Position numbers and translations under genes: made by a program
Source of the DNA: Anaerosomatales bacterium
Lineage (GTDB): Bacteria; Actinomycetota; Coriobacteriia; Anaerosomatales; Anaerosomataceae
Direction of reading: 5' to 3'
Assembly (NCBI GenBank): GCA_030019445.1
Contig: JASEEU010000002.1
Coordinates: 281,661 to 345,660, forward strand
DNA: 64,000 nucleotides
Part shown: positions 7,515 to 16,226 of the stretch, one piece after another
Numbering within the stretch: the first letter of the stretch is position 1
How the letters are laid out: each line of letters starts with the position of its first letter
The notes under the pieces: model-generated
What the model was told of the DNA's origin: nothing
What the model saw: the letters and a program-made list of their open reading frames with translations, nothing else
The model's database searches: none

Positions 7515-8918
7515 ATGGACACGAACGCCCTGCTGCGGGCCCTGCCCAAAGTCGATCGTCTGCTGGAGCGCGAGGATGTCGCGGCGCTCGCGGCCGTTCA
7601 TCCGCGCCCGCTCGTCGTCGAGGCTGTCCGCGAAGCCATCGATGCGACCCGCGCCGACGTGCTCGCGGGCCGGCTCACCACGGTGAGCGAGGACGATGTC
7701 GCCGCCCGGGCGGCCGTCGCCGTCGAGCGCTCCTCGCGGCGCTCGCTGCGCCGCGTCATCAACGCCAGCGGCATCGTGGTGCACACCAACCTCGGCCGCT
7801 CGCCCCTCGCGAGCAGCGCGATCGACGCGGTCGTCGATGTGGCCGCGGGCTATTCGACCCTCGAGTACGATGTCGAGAGCGGCGAGCGGGGTTCCCGGCA
7901 CGTGCACGTGGAATCGCTGCTCACCCGGCTCACGGGCGCCGAGGCGGCGATGGCCGTCAACAACAACGCATCGGCGGTGCTCCTCGGCCTTGCCGGGCTC
8001 GCCCGCGGCAAGGAAGCCATCGTCTCCCGCGGACAGCTCGTGGAGATCGGCGGCAGCTTCCGGATCCCGGACATCATGCGCGAGTCGGGCGCCACGATGG
8101 TGGAGGTCGGCACCACCAACAAGACGCACCTTCGGGACTACGAGGCCGCGCTGACGCCCCGGACCGGTCTGCTGCTCAAGGTCCATTCCTCGAATTTCCG
8201 AGTGGTAGGTTTCACCGAGGGGGTCTCGCTCGCCGAGCTCGTGGAGCTCGGCGCGCAGCACGGCGTGCCGGTCTTCGAGGACCAGGGCTCGGGCGTGCTC
8301 ATCGACCTCGCGCGCTTCGGCATGCCGGGCGAGCCGACGATGGCGCAGGCGGTCGCCGCCGGCGCCGACCTTGTGAGCGCATCGGGCGACAAGCTGCTCG
8401 GCGGCCCGCAGGCGGGCATCCTCGTGGGCAAGTGGCACGTCATCGAGAAGCTCAAGAAGCACCCCCTCGCCCGCGCCGTGCGCCTCGACAAGATGACCCT
8501 CGCCGCGCTCGAGATGACGCTCAGGCTCTACCTCGACGAGGAGCGCCTGTTCGCCGAGGTCCCCACGCTGCGCATGCTCACGATGTCCGCCGAGGAGTCC
8601 GCGGCGCGGGCCGAGAAGCTCGCGGCGGCGCTGCGCGACGCGTGCGGCGACGCGTGTGACGTGCGGACGTCGCCCGACGTCTCGCGCGCCGGCGGCGGTG
8701 CGCTGCCGATGGCCGACATTCCGACCACCGTCGTCTCGGTCGCCCCGCGGACGGTTGCGGTCAACGAGCTCGAGCGGCGCCTGCGTCTCGGCACGCCGAC
8801 CATCGTCGCCCGCATCAGAGACGACCGCCTGCAGCTCGACCCCCGGACGCTCGCTCCGGGTGACGAGCCCGCCATCGTCGCCGCGATCGCGCGCGCGCTC
8901 GGAGAGGCGTCGGCGTGA
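7515..8918 (+). CDS. selA: L-seryl-tRNA(Sec) selenium transferase
   Basis: SelA is a PLP enzyme that converts Ser-tRNA(Sec) to Sec-tRNA(Sec) with selenophosphate. The 467-residue length fits the family. The conserved SASGDKLLGGPQAG places the PLP lysine at residue 293. Other family segments are INASGIVVHTNLGRSPL near residue 80, AVNNNASAVLL near 150 and EDQGSGVLIDL near 255. ATG 7515 has no ribosome-binding site, and a TAGAAT hexamer just upstream suggests a leaderless message. The last codons overlap the GTG of selB by four bases, so the two are translationally coupled. Confidence 0.97.
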   Translation: MDTNALLRALPKVDRLLEREDVAALAAVHPRPLVVEAVREAIDATRADVLAGRLTTVSEDDVAARAAVAVERSSRRSLRRVINASGIVVHTNLGRSPLASSAIDAVVDVAAGYSTLEYDVESGERGSRHVHVESLLTRLTGAEAAMAVNNNASAVLLGLAGLARGKEAIVSRGQLVEIGGSFRIPDIMRESGATMVEVGTTNKTHLRDYEAALTPRTGLLLKVHSSNFRVVGFTEGVSLAELVELGAQHGVPVFEDQGSGVLIDLARFGMPGEPTMAQAVAAGADLVSASGDKLLGGPQAGILVGKWHVIEKLKKHPLARAVRLDKMTLAALEMTLRLYLDEERLFAEVPTLRMLTMSAEESAARAEKLAAALRDACGDACDVRTSPDVSRAGGGALPMADIPTTVVSVAPRTVAVNELERRLRLGTPTIVARIRDDRLQLDPRTLAPGDEPAIVAAIARALGEASA

Positions 8919-10819
8919 GCTCCTCGCTCGTGCTCGGGACCGCCGGTCATATCGACCACGGCAAGTCGTCGCTTATCAAAGCGCTCACCGGCACCGATCC
9001 CGACCGGCTGCCGGAGGAGAAGTCGCGCGGCGTGACCATCGAGCTCGGCTTCGCGCAGCTCGAGCTGCCGAGCGGCCGGACGATGGGCGTGGTGGACGTG
9101 CCCGGCCACGAGCGGTTCGTCCGGCAGATGGTGGCCGGCGCCACCGGCATCGACGTCGTGCTCCTCGTCGTGGCCGCCGACGACGGCATCATGCCCCAGA
9201 CGCGCGAGCACCTCGCGATCATCGACCTTCTCGGCATCCCTAAAGGCGTCGTCGCGATCACCAAGTCCGACCTCGTCGATGACGAGTGGATCGAGCTCGT
9301 GCGCGATGAAGTGACGGCGCTCACCCGGGGGACGTCGATCGAGGGCGCGCCCGTCGTGCCCGTATCGGCACGCACCGGAGCGGGTCTGGACGACCTGCTC
9401 ACCGCACTCGACGAGATGGCGACCGAGGCGGTCTCGCGGCAGGCGACGTTGCCGATGCGCCTCCCGGTGGACCGCGTCTTCACCATCGCGGGCGCGGGCA
9501 CGGTGGTGACCGGCACGCTCTGGTCCGGGACGGTGAAGCGTGACGATGCCGTCGAGCTCTACCCCAGTGGCCGAGAAGGACGCGTCCGCTCCGTGCAGGT
9601 GCACTCGCGTCCGGTCGACAAGGCGGTCGCCGGCAGCCGCGTGGCGCTCAACCTCGCCGGGCTGGAGACGCAGGAGATCGCGCGCGGCGATATCGTCGCC
9701 GCGCCGGGGACGCTCTCGGTGACCGACCGCTTCGACGCGCGCTTCACCTACCTGCCGGGCAACGAGGAGCCCTTCGCGACCGGCACGCGCGTGCACATCC
9801 ACCACGGGACGCGCGAGGTGCTCGGTCGTGTGCTGCTGATGGGCGCCGAGGAGCTCGCGCCGGGCGAGAGCGCGCTCGCGCAGGTGCGACTGGAGGAGCC
9901 GCTGGCGCCGCGGTACGAGGACCGCTTCATCGCACGCTCGTACTCCCCGATGTTCACCATCGGCGGCGGGACCGTGCTCGACGTGCTGCCGCCCCGGCGC
10001 ACCACGCTCAAGCCTCACGAGCGGTCGCTGCTGGAGGCGCTCGTGGCGCACGACCTCTCGGCCGCCTCGACCGGTCTGCTCGCCGCGCGTGCCGTGCCGA
10101 TGACGTCTGCCGAGGTTGCGGCCGCCATCGGGGTGCCGCGCGCGCAGGTGGCCGATGAGCTCAACCGGGCATCGCTCGAGCGCCTGAAGGTCGGCCCGGA
10201 CACATGCTTCGTCACCCCGGAGGCGCAGGCCGGCCTGCTCGCAACCATCGAACGGGAGCTGCGCGCGTACCATGACACGAATCCGACGGCCACGGGGATC
10301 GCGGCGCTCGCGCTGCGCGACCGCGTCGACCGCCGCCTCGGGCCCAAGGTCTTCGACGCGCTGCTGGCGCTATCCGCCGAGCGCGGCGACATCGTCCTCG
10401 CCGGGGGTGAGGTGCGGCACCCACAGGCAGCCTCCACGGCGCTTGCCGCGGAGGAGCAGGCGGTCGCGGCGCTCGGCCCGCTCCTGGAGCGCCAGGGGCT
10501 CGCTCCGTCGTCGCTCGCTGAGCTTGCGGCCGAGGTCGGCGTCGAGGTGGGCGTGGCGCGCAAGGCGCTCAACCGGCTCGTGTCGGAGGGCGCCGTGGTG
10601 CGCATCGCGGGTGACCTGCACTTCTCGGCGGGCGCGCTCGACGCCGCCCGCGAGACGATCGTCGGCTACCTGCGCGAGCACGGGGAGATGCTCGCCAAGG
10701 ACGCCCGAGACCTTCTCGGCAGTTCGCGCAAGTACGTCGTCCCGATCCTCGAGCACTTCGACGCGCAGGGCATCACCCGGCGCGACGGCGACGTCCGCAC
10801 GCTCGGCAAGCGGGCCTGA
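8915..10819 (+). CDS. selB: Selenocysteine-specific translation elongation factor
   Basis: SelB delivers Sec-tRNA(Sec) to ribosomes paused at UGA followed by a hairpin. The 634-residue protein has an EF-Tu-type GTPase domain with GHIDHGKSSL near residue 10, VDVPGHERFVRQM near 60 and TKSD near 118. Beta-barrel domains follow, then a winged-helix C-terminal region (about residues 370-634) that binds the hairpin RNA. GTG 8915 overlaps the selA stop. The gene converges on the multihaem cytochrome gene, with 32 bases between the two ends. Confidence 0.97.
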   Translation: MSSSLVLGTAGHIDHGKSSLIKALTGTDPDRLPEEKSRGVTIELGFAQLELPSGRTMGVVDVPGHERFVRQMVAGATGIDVVLLVVAADDGIMPQTREHLAIIDLLGIPKGVVAITKSDLVDDEWIELVRDEVTALTRGTSIEGAPVVPVSARTGAGLDDLLTALDEMATEAVSRQATLPMRLPVDRVFTIAGAGTVVTGTLWSGTVKRDDAVELYPSGREGRVRSVQVHSRPVDKAVAGSRVALNLAGLETQEIARGDIVAAPGTLSVTDRFDARFTYLPGNEEPFATGTRVHIHHGTREVLGRVLLMGAEELAPGESALAQVRLEEPLAPRYEDRFIARSYSPMFTIGGGTVLDVLPPRRTTLKPHERSLLEALVAHDLSAASTGLLAARAVPMTSAEVAAAIGVPRAQVADELNRASLERLKVGPDTCFVTPEAQAGLLATIERELRAYHDTNPTATGIAALALRDRVDRRLGPKVFDALLALSAERGDIVLAGGEVRHPQAASTALAAEEQAVAALGPLLERQGLAPSSLAELAAEVGVEVGVARKALNRLVSEGAVVRIAGDLHFSAGALDAARETIVGYLREHGEMLAKDARDLLGSSRKYVVPILEHFDAQGITRRDGDVRTLGKRA

Positions 10820-10851
10820 GCCACTCGAGGCGAAGGGCCGCACCCGGGGAC

Positions 10852-12120
10852 TCAGTCGTCGTCATCATCGTCCGGGTCGTTGGAGGAGTGGCATTCCAGG
10901 CACGAGTAGGTCGAGTAGCCGCGAGGATGGCACGTCGCACACGAGAAGCTGCGGTACGTGTGCTCACCGCCCGGCACGCGCGGGTGCGAGAACGTCGCGC
11001 TGCTCCATGCCCGGCTCGGCGAGTGGCAGCTCGCGCACGAGCTCCCGTAGTGGTTCGCGGGGGGCCGGTGGCAGCTCGCGCATGCCGTAGATGTGGGGTG
11101 CGTGAACGCCCAGCTGACGCCGGTCTTGTGGCAGCTCGCACAGCTCGTGGAGTAGTGTCCGGCCGGCTTCGTGTGGCACTCGAGACATGCCGACGCGCTG
11201 CCGGGGTGCGTGAACACGGCGTCGCTCCACGCCTCGTCCGGTGAATGGCAGCTCGCGCACGAGCTTCCGTAGTGGTCGGCGGGGGGCGCGTGGCAGCTCG
11301 CGCAATCGGCAGACGTGGGGTGTGTGAACGCCCAGCTGACACCCGTCTCATGACAGGTCGTGCACGGCTGCGGATAGTGGTCGTCGGGCGGCTCGTGGCA
11401 CGCGGCGCACGCTGCGGATGCCGGCGGGTGCTCGAATCTCCAATCCGCGGCGGCGTGGCACGTCAGGCACGTCGCGGTGGTCTCCGGGTGCTCTTCAGGC
11501 CGGGGATGGCAGGCCGCACACCCGGTCGCGGCGAGGTCGTGGCAGTCGGAGCACACCACCTCCACATGGCCCTCGATGTTCGCCGCCCCGGCTCCGAGCA
11601 CGGCAGTCCTGGAGGACTCGTAGGCCGCGAACGCCTCGGGGTCGAGCACGCCGGCAGCGTCGAGCGCCTCGGCCGTGACCGTGTGGCCGATGCCGGAATG
11701 GCACGATACGCACTGTCTCCCGGCGCGGTGAGCCTCGTGGTCGAAACCGGGGATACGGGGATCCACCTCGTCATCGTGACAGGCGACGCACCGCCGGTCC
11801 GGCACCTCCGCACCCACCGGGAAGCGCGGATCGGTCGTGAGGTGCAGGTACACTTCTTTCAGGGCGACGAACTTGTGCGACACCTGGGCGACCACGCCCG
11901 GATCGACGTGGCAGTCCACGCAGTCGACCGTCGCGTGCGCACCCGCCGTCCACGCCTCGTAGTAGGGGGTCATCTCGTGGCAGGTGTTGCAGAAGGCCGG
12001 TCGGCTCGTCAGCTCTACGGCGACCGCGCTGCCCGTGACGAGGAGGACGACGCCCACCGCCAGCAGCAGCCGGGTCTGCGGCTTCATGTCACGCAACCAG
12101 GCGATCGGGTGACGCATCAT
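10852..12120 (-). CDS. Membrane-anchored multihaem cytochrome c (17 CxxCH motifs)
   Basis: From ATG 12120 the protein has 422 residues: an N-terminal hydrophobic segment (TRLLLAVGVVLLVTGSAVAV) like the anchor of NapC/NirT proteins, then 17 CxxCH haem-binding motifs, starting with CNTCHEM. The C-terminal half contains a duplicated unit (GVSWAFTHPTS, CASCH, then HYGSSCASCHSP), followed by CATCH, CLECH and an acidic tail of six Asp. It should be an exported electron-transfer protein. The hydrophobic N-terminus favours the ATG pair at 12117-12120 over an ATG 63 bases upstream. The ribosome-binding site is weak (GGATAGAG). Partners are not in the window. Confidence 0.93.
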   Translation of the reverse strand: MMRHPIAWLRDMKPQTRLLLAVGVVLLVTGSAVAVELTSRPAFCNTCHEMTPYYEAWTAGAHATVDCVDCHVDPGVVAQVSHKFVALKEVYLHLTTDPRFPVGAEVPDRRCVACHDDEVDPRIPGFDHEAHRAGRQCVSCHSGIGHTVTAEALDAAGVLDPEAFAAYESSRTAVLGAGAANIEGHVEVVCSDCHDLAATGCAACHPRPEEHPETTATCLTCHAAADWRFEHPPASAACAACHEPPDDHYPQPCTTCHETGVSWAFTHPTSADCASCHAPPADHYGSSCASCHSPDEAWSDAVFTHPGSASACLECHTKPAGHYSTSCASCHKTGVSWAFTHPTSTACASCHRPPANHYGSSCASCHSPSRAWSSATFSHPRVPGGEHTYRSFSCATCHPRGYSTYSCLECHSSNDPDDDDDD

Positions 12121-12200
12121 CTCTATCCGTTCTGGACGGCAACGGGTGCCGGTGGGGCGACGGGTGCAGGTGAGGCGGGGCAAGCAAATCGAGTACCAGG

Positions 12201-12225
12201 CGGGCGTCGTCAGCGACGCCCGTTT
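12201..12225 (+). terminator. Perfect hairpin with short T tract upstream of tRNA-Sec
   Basis: CGGGCGTCG (12201-12209) and CGACGCCCG (12214-12222) form a nine-base-pair stem with a TCAG loop, followed by TTT. The T tract is also part of the -35 hexamer of the tRNA promoter. It could stop antisense read-through from selB or act in the cytochrome leader on the other strand. Confidence 0.5.
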
Positions 12226-12252
12226 GACACCCGCTCGGTCGCTCCGGACAAT
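12224..12252 (+). promoter_or_regulatory. Promoter of tRNA-Sec
   Basis: A consensus TTGACA (12224-12229) is separated by 17 bases from GACAAT (12247-12252). The predicted transcription start falls within a few bases of the tRNA 5' end at 12261. Confidence 0.7.
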
Positions 12253-12260
12253 ACCCCCTT

Positions 12261-12357
12261 GGAGGCGGATGGGGCCTGGTGGCTCCCGCGGTCTTCAAAA
12301 CCGTAGTGGGGCGTGAAGAGCGTCCCGGGTGTGTTCGATTCGCACGCGCCTCCGCCA
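12261..12357 (+). tRNA. selC: tRNA-Sec (anticodon TCA)
   Basis: The gene is 97 bases long, within the long range typical of tRNA-Sec. The extended acceptor stem GGAGGCG... pairs with CGCCTCC and is followed by discriminator G and encoded CCA. The anticodon stem GCGGT/ACCGT closes a CTTCAAA loop, placing TCA at 12295-12297. A long variable arm follows, and the T loop is TTCGATT. TCA reads UGA, matching the in-frame TGA codons of selD and of the selenoprotein at 61053-61388. It stands alone behind its own promoter, 1.4 kb from selB. Confidence 0.97.
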
Positions 12358-12370
12358 GATGCTCTGACCT

Positions 12371-12398
12371 GCGGCGACCTGCTTCGGCGGGTCGCCGC
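12371..12398 (+). terminator. Hairpin downstream of tRNA-Sec
   Basis: GCGGCGACC (12371-12379) pairs perfectly with GGTCGCCGC (12390-12398). There is no T run. It lies just after the tRNA and before the end of the convergent lipoprotein gene, so it may end either transcript. Confidence 0.45.
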
Positions 12399-12414
12399 TG
12401 GCGTCGCCGGGCGG

Positions 12415-13155
12415 TCATCGGAGCGTGCCGAGAAGCTCGAAAAGCCGGGCGTCGAGCGCCTCGTACGCGGCGTCGTTGAGGTGCGAGTCGTCGGGGCTGG
12501 CGGCGAAGTCCGCTCGCAGGCTCCCGTCGGGCGCGGCGAGGACGCCGTTGAGGTCGAACACCAGAACGTCATCGCGTCCGTTGGCGAGGCGTTCGAGTTC
12601 CCGCGCGTAGCGGCGGTGCGTCTCGACGAGCGCCGGGCTCGTCTCGGCGGACACCCTGGGCAGCGCGGTCCCGAGGATCACCGTCAGCCCACGCCCGTCG
12701 GCGGCGTCGAGCACCGCCTCCGCGTACCCGACGAGCTCGCGCACGTTCGCGTCGATGTCGGACGCCGACGCCGGCCAGAAGTCGACGAAGCACGGCTTGA
12801 AGAAGACGACGCTGCCTCTCGGCGCGCCGGCCACGTGCTCGGCGGCGCTCCAGCCGAGGTCGGGCGGCGACGCGACCTCGCGGTACAGAAGCGTCACGCC
12901 GTCTCGCTCGTGCTCGCCGTCGCCGGCGCCCCAGTGCTCGAACCAGCCCGCCATCACGGAGCGTCCGAGCATGACCGCCGTGCGCCGCGGGGCATCGTCC
13001 TCATCGGGCTCGCTCTCGCGGCCGGGCTCGACGGCGACGTCCGGCCCGGTGATGCCGGCGTCCCGTGGCGCCTCGGATGCGCACCCGCCGGTCAGCCCGA
13101 CCGCCGCGCATGCGAGCAGCACGCCGAGGATGCCGACGGCCACGGTCCTGCGCAT
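12415..13155 (-). CDS. SGNH/GDSL-like lipoprotein
   Basis: This 246-residue protein starts with a lipoprotein signal peptide ending in the lipobox LTGGC, then an acidic linker. An SGNH-hydrolase-like domain follows. LGRSVMAGW near residue 62 occupies the GDSL block position but has Arg instead of Asp. SPDDSHLND near residue 225 supplies the C-terminal Asp-x-x-His pair. The family contains esterases and acyl-sugar hydrolases; here it would act outside the membrane on an unknown substrate. AGAGGAGT precedes the ATG, and the gene starts five bases after the photolyase stop, so the two are probably cotranscribed. Confidence 0.65.
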   Translation of the reverse strand: MRRTVAVGILGVLLACAAVGLTGGCASEAPRDAGITGPDVAVEPGRESEPDEDDAPRRTAVMLGRSVMAGWFEHWGAGDGEHERDGVTLLYREVASPPDLGWSAAEHVAGAPRGSVVFFKPCFVDFWPASASDIDANVRELVGYAEAVLDAADGRGLTVILGTALPRVSAETSPALVETHRRYARELERLANGRDDVLVFDLNGVLAAPDGSLRADFAASPDDSHLNDAAYEALDARLFELLGTLR

Positions 13156-13160
13156 CGTGG

Positions 13161-14606
13161 TCACTCCTCTCCGCTCCTGAGCGCGTCGTAGAGGGCGATC
13201 GCTCGCTTGCGCGCCTCGGCATGGTCGACGATCGGGCGCGGATACGTGCTGCCGAGACGGACGCCGGCCGCTCGCAGCGTATCGGCGGGCGCCTCCCACG
13301 GTCGGTGGACCCACCGAGCGGGCAGACGCTCGAGCTCGGGGAGCCACCGGCGGACGTAGGCGCCGTCGGGGTCGTACCGCTCGCCCTGGGTGACGGGGTT
13401 GAAGACCCGGAAGTACGGCGCGGCGTCCGCGCCGCATCCGGCGACCCACTGCCAGCCGAGGGTGTTATCGGCCAGGTCGGCGTCGACCAGGCTCGTCCAG
13501 AACCATCGCGCGCCCTCCAGCCAGGGGAGGAGCAGGTCCTTGGTGAGGAACGAGGCGACGAGCAGCCGCACGCGATTGTGCATCCATCCCGTCTCGGCCA
13601 GCTCGCGCATACCCGCGTCGATCACCGGGTAGCCCGTCTCGGCACGCTGCCACGCGGCGAGCCCTGCGTCATCACGGCTCCACGGGAAGATCTCGAACCG
13701 GGCGCGAAGCGGCCGCTCGGCGGTGTGCGGGAAGTGGTGGAGGAGGTGGTAGGCGAACTCGCGCCAGTAGAGCTGTCGGATGAAGGCGTCCGCGCCGCGC
13801 GTCAGGCGCTCGTCGGCTTCCGCGGCCTCCCGTGCCGCCGCGAGCACGGCCCGGACGTCGATCTCGCCGAATGCGAGGTGCGGTGAGAAACGCGACGTGC
13901 TCTCGAGGTCGGGGCGGTCGCGCTCCCCGGCGTACGTGCCCAGCCCGCTGCCGAGGAAAGCGTGCAGCCGCTCCTTCGCGCCGCGTTCGCCCGGCGACCA
14001 CGAGGCGTCCAGCCCGGGCACCGCCGTCCTGGCACGCCGCTCGACCGCTTCGATCGGCTCGGAGCGTGGCAGCCGCAGCGGGCCGGGGATGCGGCGCGGC
14101 CCGGGACCGGACGGCCCGGGAGTCCCGATCCGCTCGGCGGCACGGAAGAACGGCGTGAACACCTTGTAGGGGGTTCCCGAGCCGGTGAGGAGCGACCCGG
14201 GGTCGTGCAGCAGCGCGGTCTCGAAGACCCGGACCGCGATGCCGTCCTCCCGGAGCGCCCCGATGACCCGCTCGTCATGCCGCGCGGCCAGCGGTTCGTA
14301 CCGGCGTCCCATGAAGACCGACCGCGCGCCGGTCTCGGCAGAGAGTTCCCGGAGCGCATCCACGGTCGGCCCGCTCCGCAGCACGAGACCCGAGCCGCGT
14401 TCGCGCAGCCCGGCGTCGAGGGCGGACAGCGAGCGCGCCAGCCACCGCCGCGAGGCGTCACCCGGAGCCCAGGGGCCTTCGTCCTCGGGCGCGAACACGT
14501 AGGCGCAGATGATCTCGTCCGAGCTCTCGACGGCGGCGCGCAACGCGGGGTTATCGTCGATCCGCAGATCCGTGCGGAACCACATGATCGCGACGGGACG
14601 TGGCAT
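13161..14606 (-). CDS. phr: Deoxyribodipyrimidine photolyase
   Basis: This 481-residue protein has the photolyase N-terminal segment MPRPVAIMWFRTDLRIDDN and the antenna-domain Rossmann region. The C-terminal FAD-binding helical domain includes FIRQLYWREFAYHLL (about residue 275), the TGYPVIDAGMRELAETGWMHNR block and WQWVAGCGADAAPYFRVFNP. It repairs UV-induced cyclobutane dimers with light and reduced FAD. ATG 14606 follows GGAAG by five bases. An upstream in-frame ATG would add residues not typical of the family. It is divergent from the ybgA-like gene, a pairing of families also found in E. coli. Confidence 0.95.
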   Translation of the reverse strand: MPRPVAIMWFRTDLRIDDNPALRAAVESSDEIICAYVFAPEDEGPWAPGDASRRWLARSLSALDAGLRERGSGLVLRSGPTVDALRELSAETGARSVFMGRRYEPLAARHDERVIGALREDGIAVRVFETALLHDPGSLLTGSGTPYKVFTPFFRAAERIGTPGPSGPGPRRIPGPLRLPRSEPIEAVERRARTAVPGLDASWSPGERGAKERLHAFLGSGLGTYAGERDRPDLESTSRFSPHLAFGEIDVRAVLAAAREAAEADERLTRGADAFIRQLYWREFAYHLLHHFPHTAERPLRARFEIFPWSRDDAGLAAWQRAETGYPVIDAGMRELAETGWMHNRVRLLVASFLTKDLLLPWLEGARWFWTSLVDADLADNTLGWQWVAGCGADAAPYFRVFNPVTQGERYDPDGAYVRRWLPELERLPARWVHRPWEAPADTLRAAGVRLGSTYPRPIVDHAEARKRAIALYDALRSGEE

Positions 14607-14735
14607 TCGGCTTCCGATCCGCTCGGGTACTGCTCCGTTTCTTCCCAACATCCGCGTGCTTAGGAAGCTTCAGCGCGCTGGGGGTACAAACGGTGCAAGC
14701 GTCGCGTGTCGGACCACCGACCGAGAGGAGCGTGC

Positions 14736-15695
14736 GTGGCCGAGATCATCACCGAGCGGGCGTCGGTCGGTGTGAGCGCCTGCCTCTACGATTGCCCCGT
14801 GCGCTACAACGGGAAGCGGTTCGACGCGGTCAGCAAGCTCGGCAGGGAGCGTGGCGACTTCGTGTTCACCCCGGTGTGCCCCGAGTGCCTCGCTGGTCTC
14901 GGCGTGCCGAGGGAACCGATCCACCTCACCGGCACCGGCCAGGAAGTGCTCGCCGGTGCCGCGGCCGTGCGCGACCGTCACGGGCGCGATGTGACGGACC
15001 GCGTGGTGGGAGGGGCGCGGGCGGCGCTCGACGCGCTCGACCGGGCCGGCGCCGTCGCGGTCGTCCTCAAGGAGGAGTCGCCCACGTGCGGGTTGTTAAA
15101 GGCGCGCACCGGCGCCCGGCGTCGCTCGCAGGTGACCGGCGCCGGGGTCTTCGGGGCGATGCTGCTCGAGACGGGGCGGTTCCTCATCCCCGATAAGGCC
15201 TTCGACTCGGCGCTCTCGTGGTGGGACTGGCGTCGACGTCTGCACGCCTGGCTCTGGCTGCGCGAGCGGCCGATGCGCACGAACGGCGACCTCACCGCCG
15301 CGTGGCACGTCGTGAAGTTCGTCCTGCAGGAGACGGACCGCGCGTGGGCCGACGGGATGGGCCGGCGTCTGGCATCTCTGCCGAGAAAGGCTTCGCGCGA
15401 GACGCTCGAGGCGCTCCGGGTCGAGATGCTGGACGCGCTGCGCACGCCCACCACGCGCGAGCGGGCGCTCAACGCGCTCTGGAAGACATACACGCACTAC
15501 CGCAAGCGCGGTAAGCTGGACGGCGTGGACCTGCACGAGCTCTCGGTGCGCTCGCCCGAGGTCCGCCGCAACGTCACGACCATCGCCGCCGAGCTCACCG
15601 CGCTCGAGCGGATCGCGTTCGAGAACGACCTGCTGTTCGGGACGAGCCCCGTGATCTACCGGGATGGACGCCGGGTCCGGGCCGAAGACCGCTAG
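14736..15695 (+). CDS. DUF523-DUF1722 (YbgA-like) protein
   Basis: This 319-residue protein joins two domains. Residues about 1-150 resemble DUF523, with conserved cysteines in SACLYDCPVRYNG, FTPVCPECLAG and KEESPTCGLLK that could bind a metal or Fe-S cluster. Residues about 190-310 resemble DUF1722, with TREALNALWKTYTHYRKR-like helical sequence (here starting TRERALNALWKTY). The function is not established; E. coli YbgA lies next to phr, as here. GTG 14736 sits five bases after GAGAGGAG, which beats the GTG at 14706. Confidence 0.85.
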   Translation: MAEIITERASVGVSACLYDCPVRYNGKRFDAVSKLGRERGDFVFTPVCPECLAGLGVPREPIHLTGTGQEVLAGAAAVRDRHGRDVTDRVVGGARAALDALDRAGAVAVVLKEESPTCGLLKARTGARRRSQVTGAGVFGAMLLETGRFLIPDKAFDSALSWWDWRRRLHAWLWLRERPMRTNGDLTAAWHVVKFVLQETDRAWADGMGRRLASLPRKASRETLEALRVEMLDALRTPTTRERALNALWKTYTHYRKRGKLDGVDLHELSVRSPEVRRNVTTIAAELTALERIAFENDLLFGTSPVIYRDGRRVRAEDR

Positions 15696-15716
15696 CGTAG
15701 ACCGAGGAGGCCTGCC

Positions 15717-16226
15717 ATGGACGCCCTTGAAGCCATCATGACGAGACGCAGCATCCGCCGCTTCTCCGACGAACCGGTGACGGATGAGCAGATCGAGACG
15801 ATCGTGCGCGCTGCGATGCAGGCGCCGTCCGCCGGCAACCAGCGGCCCTGGCGCTTCGTCGTGCTGCGCGATCGCACCCGGCTCGTCGATGCCTCCAAGA
15901 CGAGCCCGTATGCGGGCATGCTGGCCGAGGCGGCGTTCGGGCTCGTCGTCTGCGGCGAGACCGAAGGGCTCCGCCACCCGATGATGTGGGAGCAGGACTG
16001 CTCGGCGGCCGTGGAGAACGCGCTGCTCGCGGCGCACGCGATGGGCCTCGGTGCGGTGTGGCTCGGATTCCATCCCAAAGAGGAGCGGGTCGGGCCGCTC
16101 AAGGACCTTCTCGGCCTACCGCGCACCATCGAGCCGCTCGCCGTGCTCGCCATCGGCGTGCCTGCCGAGGAGAAGGAGCCGGCAGACCGCTACGACCCGT
16201 CGCTCGTGCACGAGGATGCCTGGTGA
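15717..16226 (+). CDS. Nitroreductase family protein
   Basis: This 169-residue protein is an FMN-dependent nitroreductase-fold protein. It begins ALEAIMTRRSIRRFSDEPV, with the Arg-Arg-Ser FMN-phosphate contact, and continues with MQAPSAGNQRPWRFVV and a MGLGAVWLGFHP segment. Substrates of such short members range from quinones to nitroaromatics and flavin; none can be assigned. GAGGAGG precedes the ATG. Its stop overlaps the start of the ABC ATPase gene by two bases, suggesting an operon with the FetAB-type exporter. Confidence 0.9.
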   Translation: MDALEAIMTRRSIRRFSDEPVTDEQIETIVRAAMQAPSAGNQRPWRFVVLRDRTRLVDASKTSPYAGMLAEAAFGLVVCGETEGLRHPMMWEQDCSAAVENALLAAHAMGLGAVWLGFHPKEERVGPLKDLLGLPRTIEPLAVLAIGVPAEEKEPADRYDPSLVHEDAW

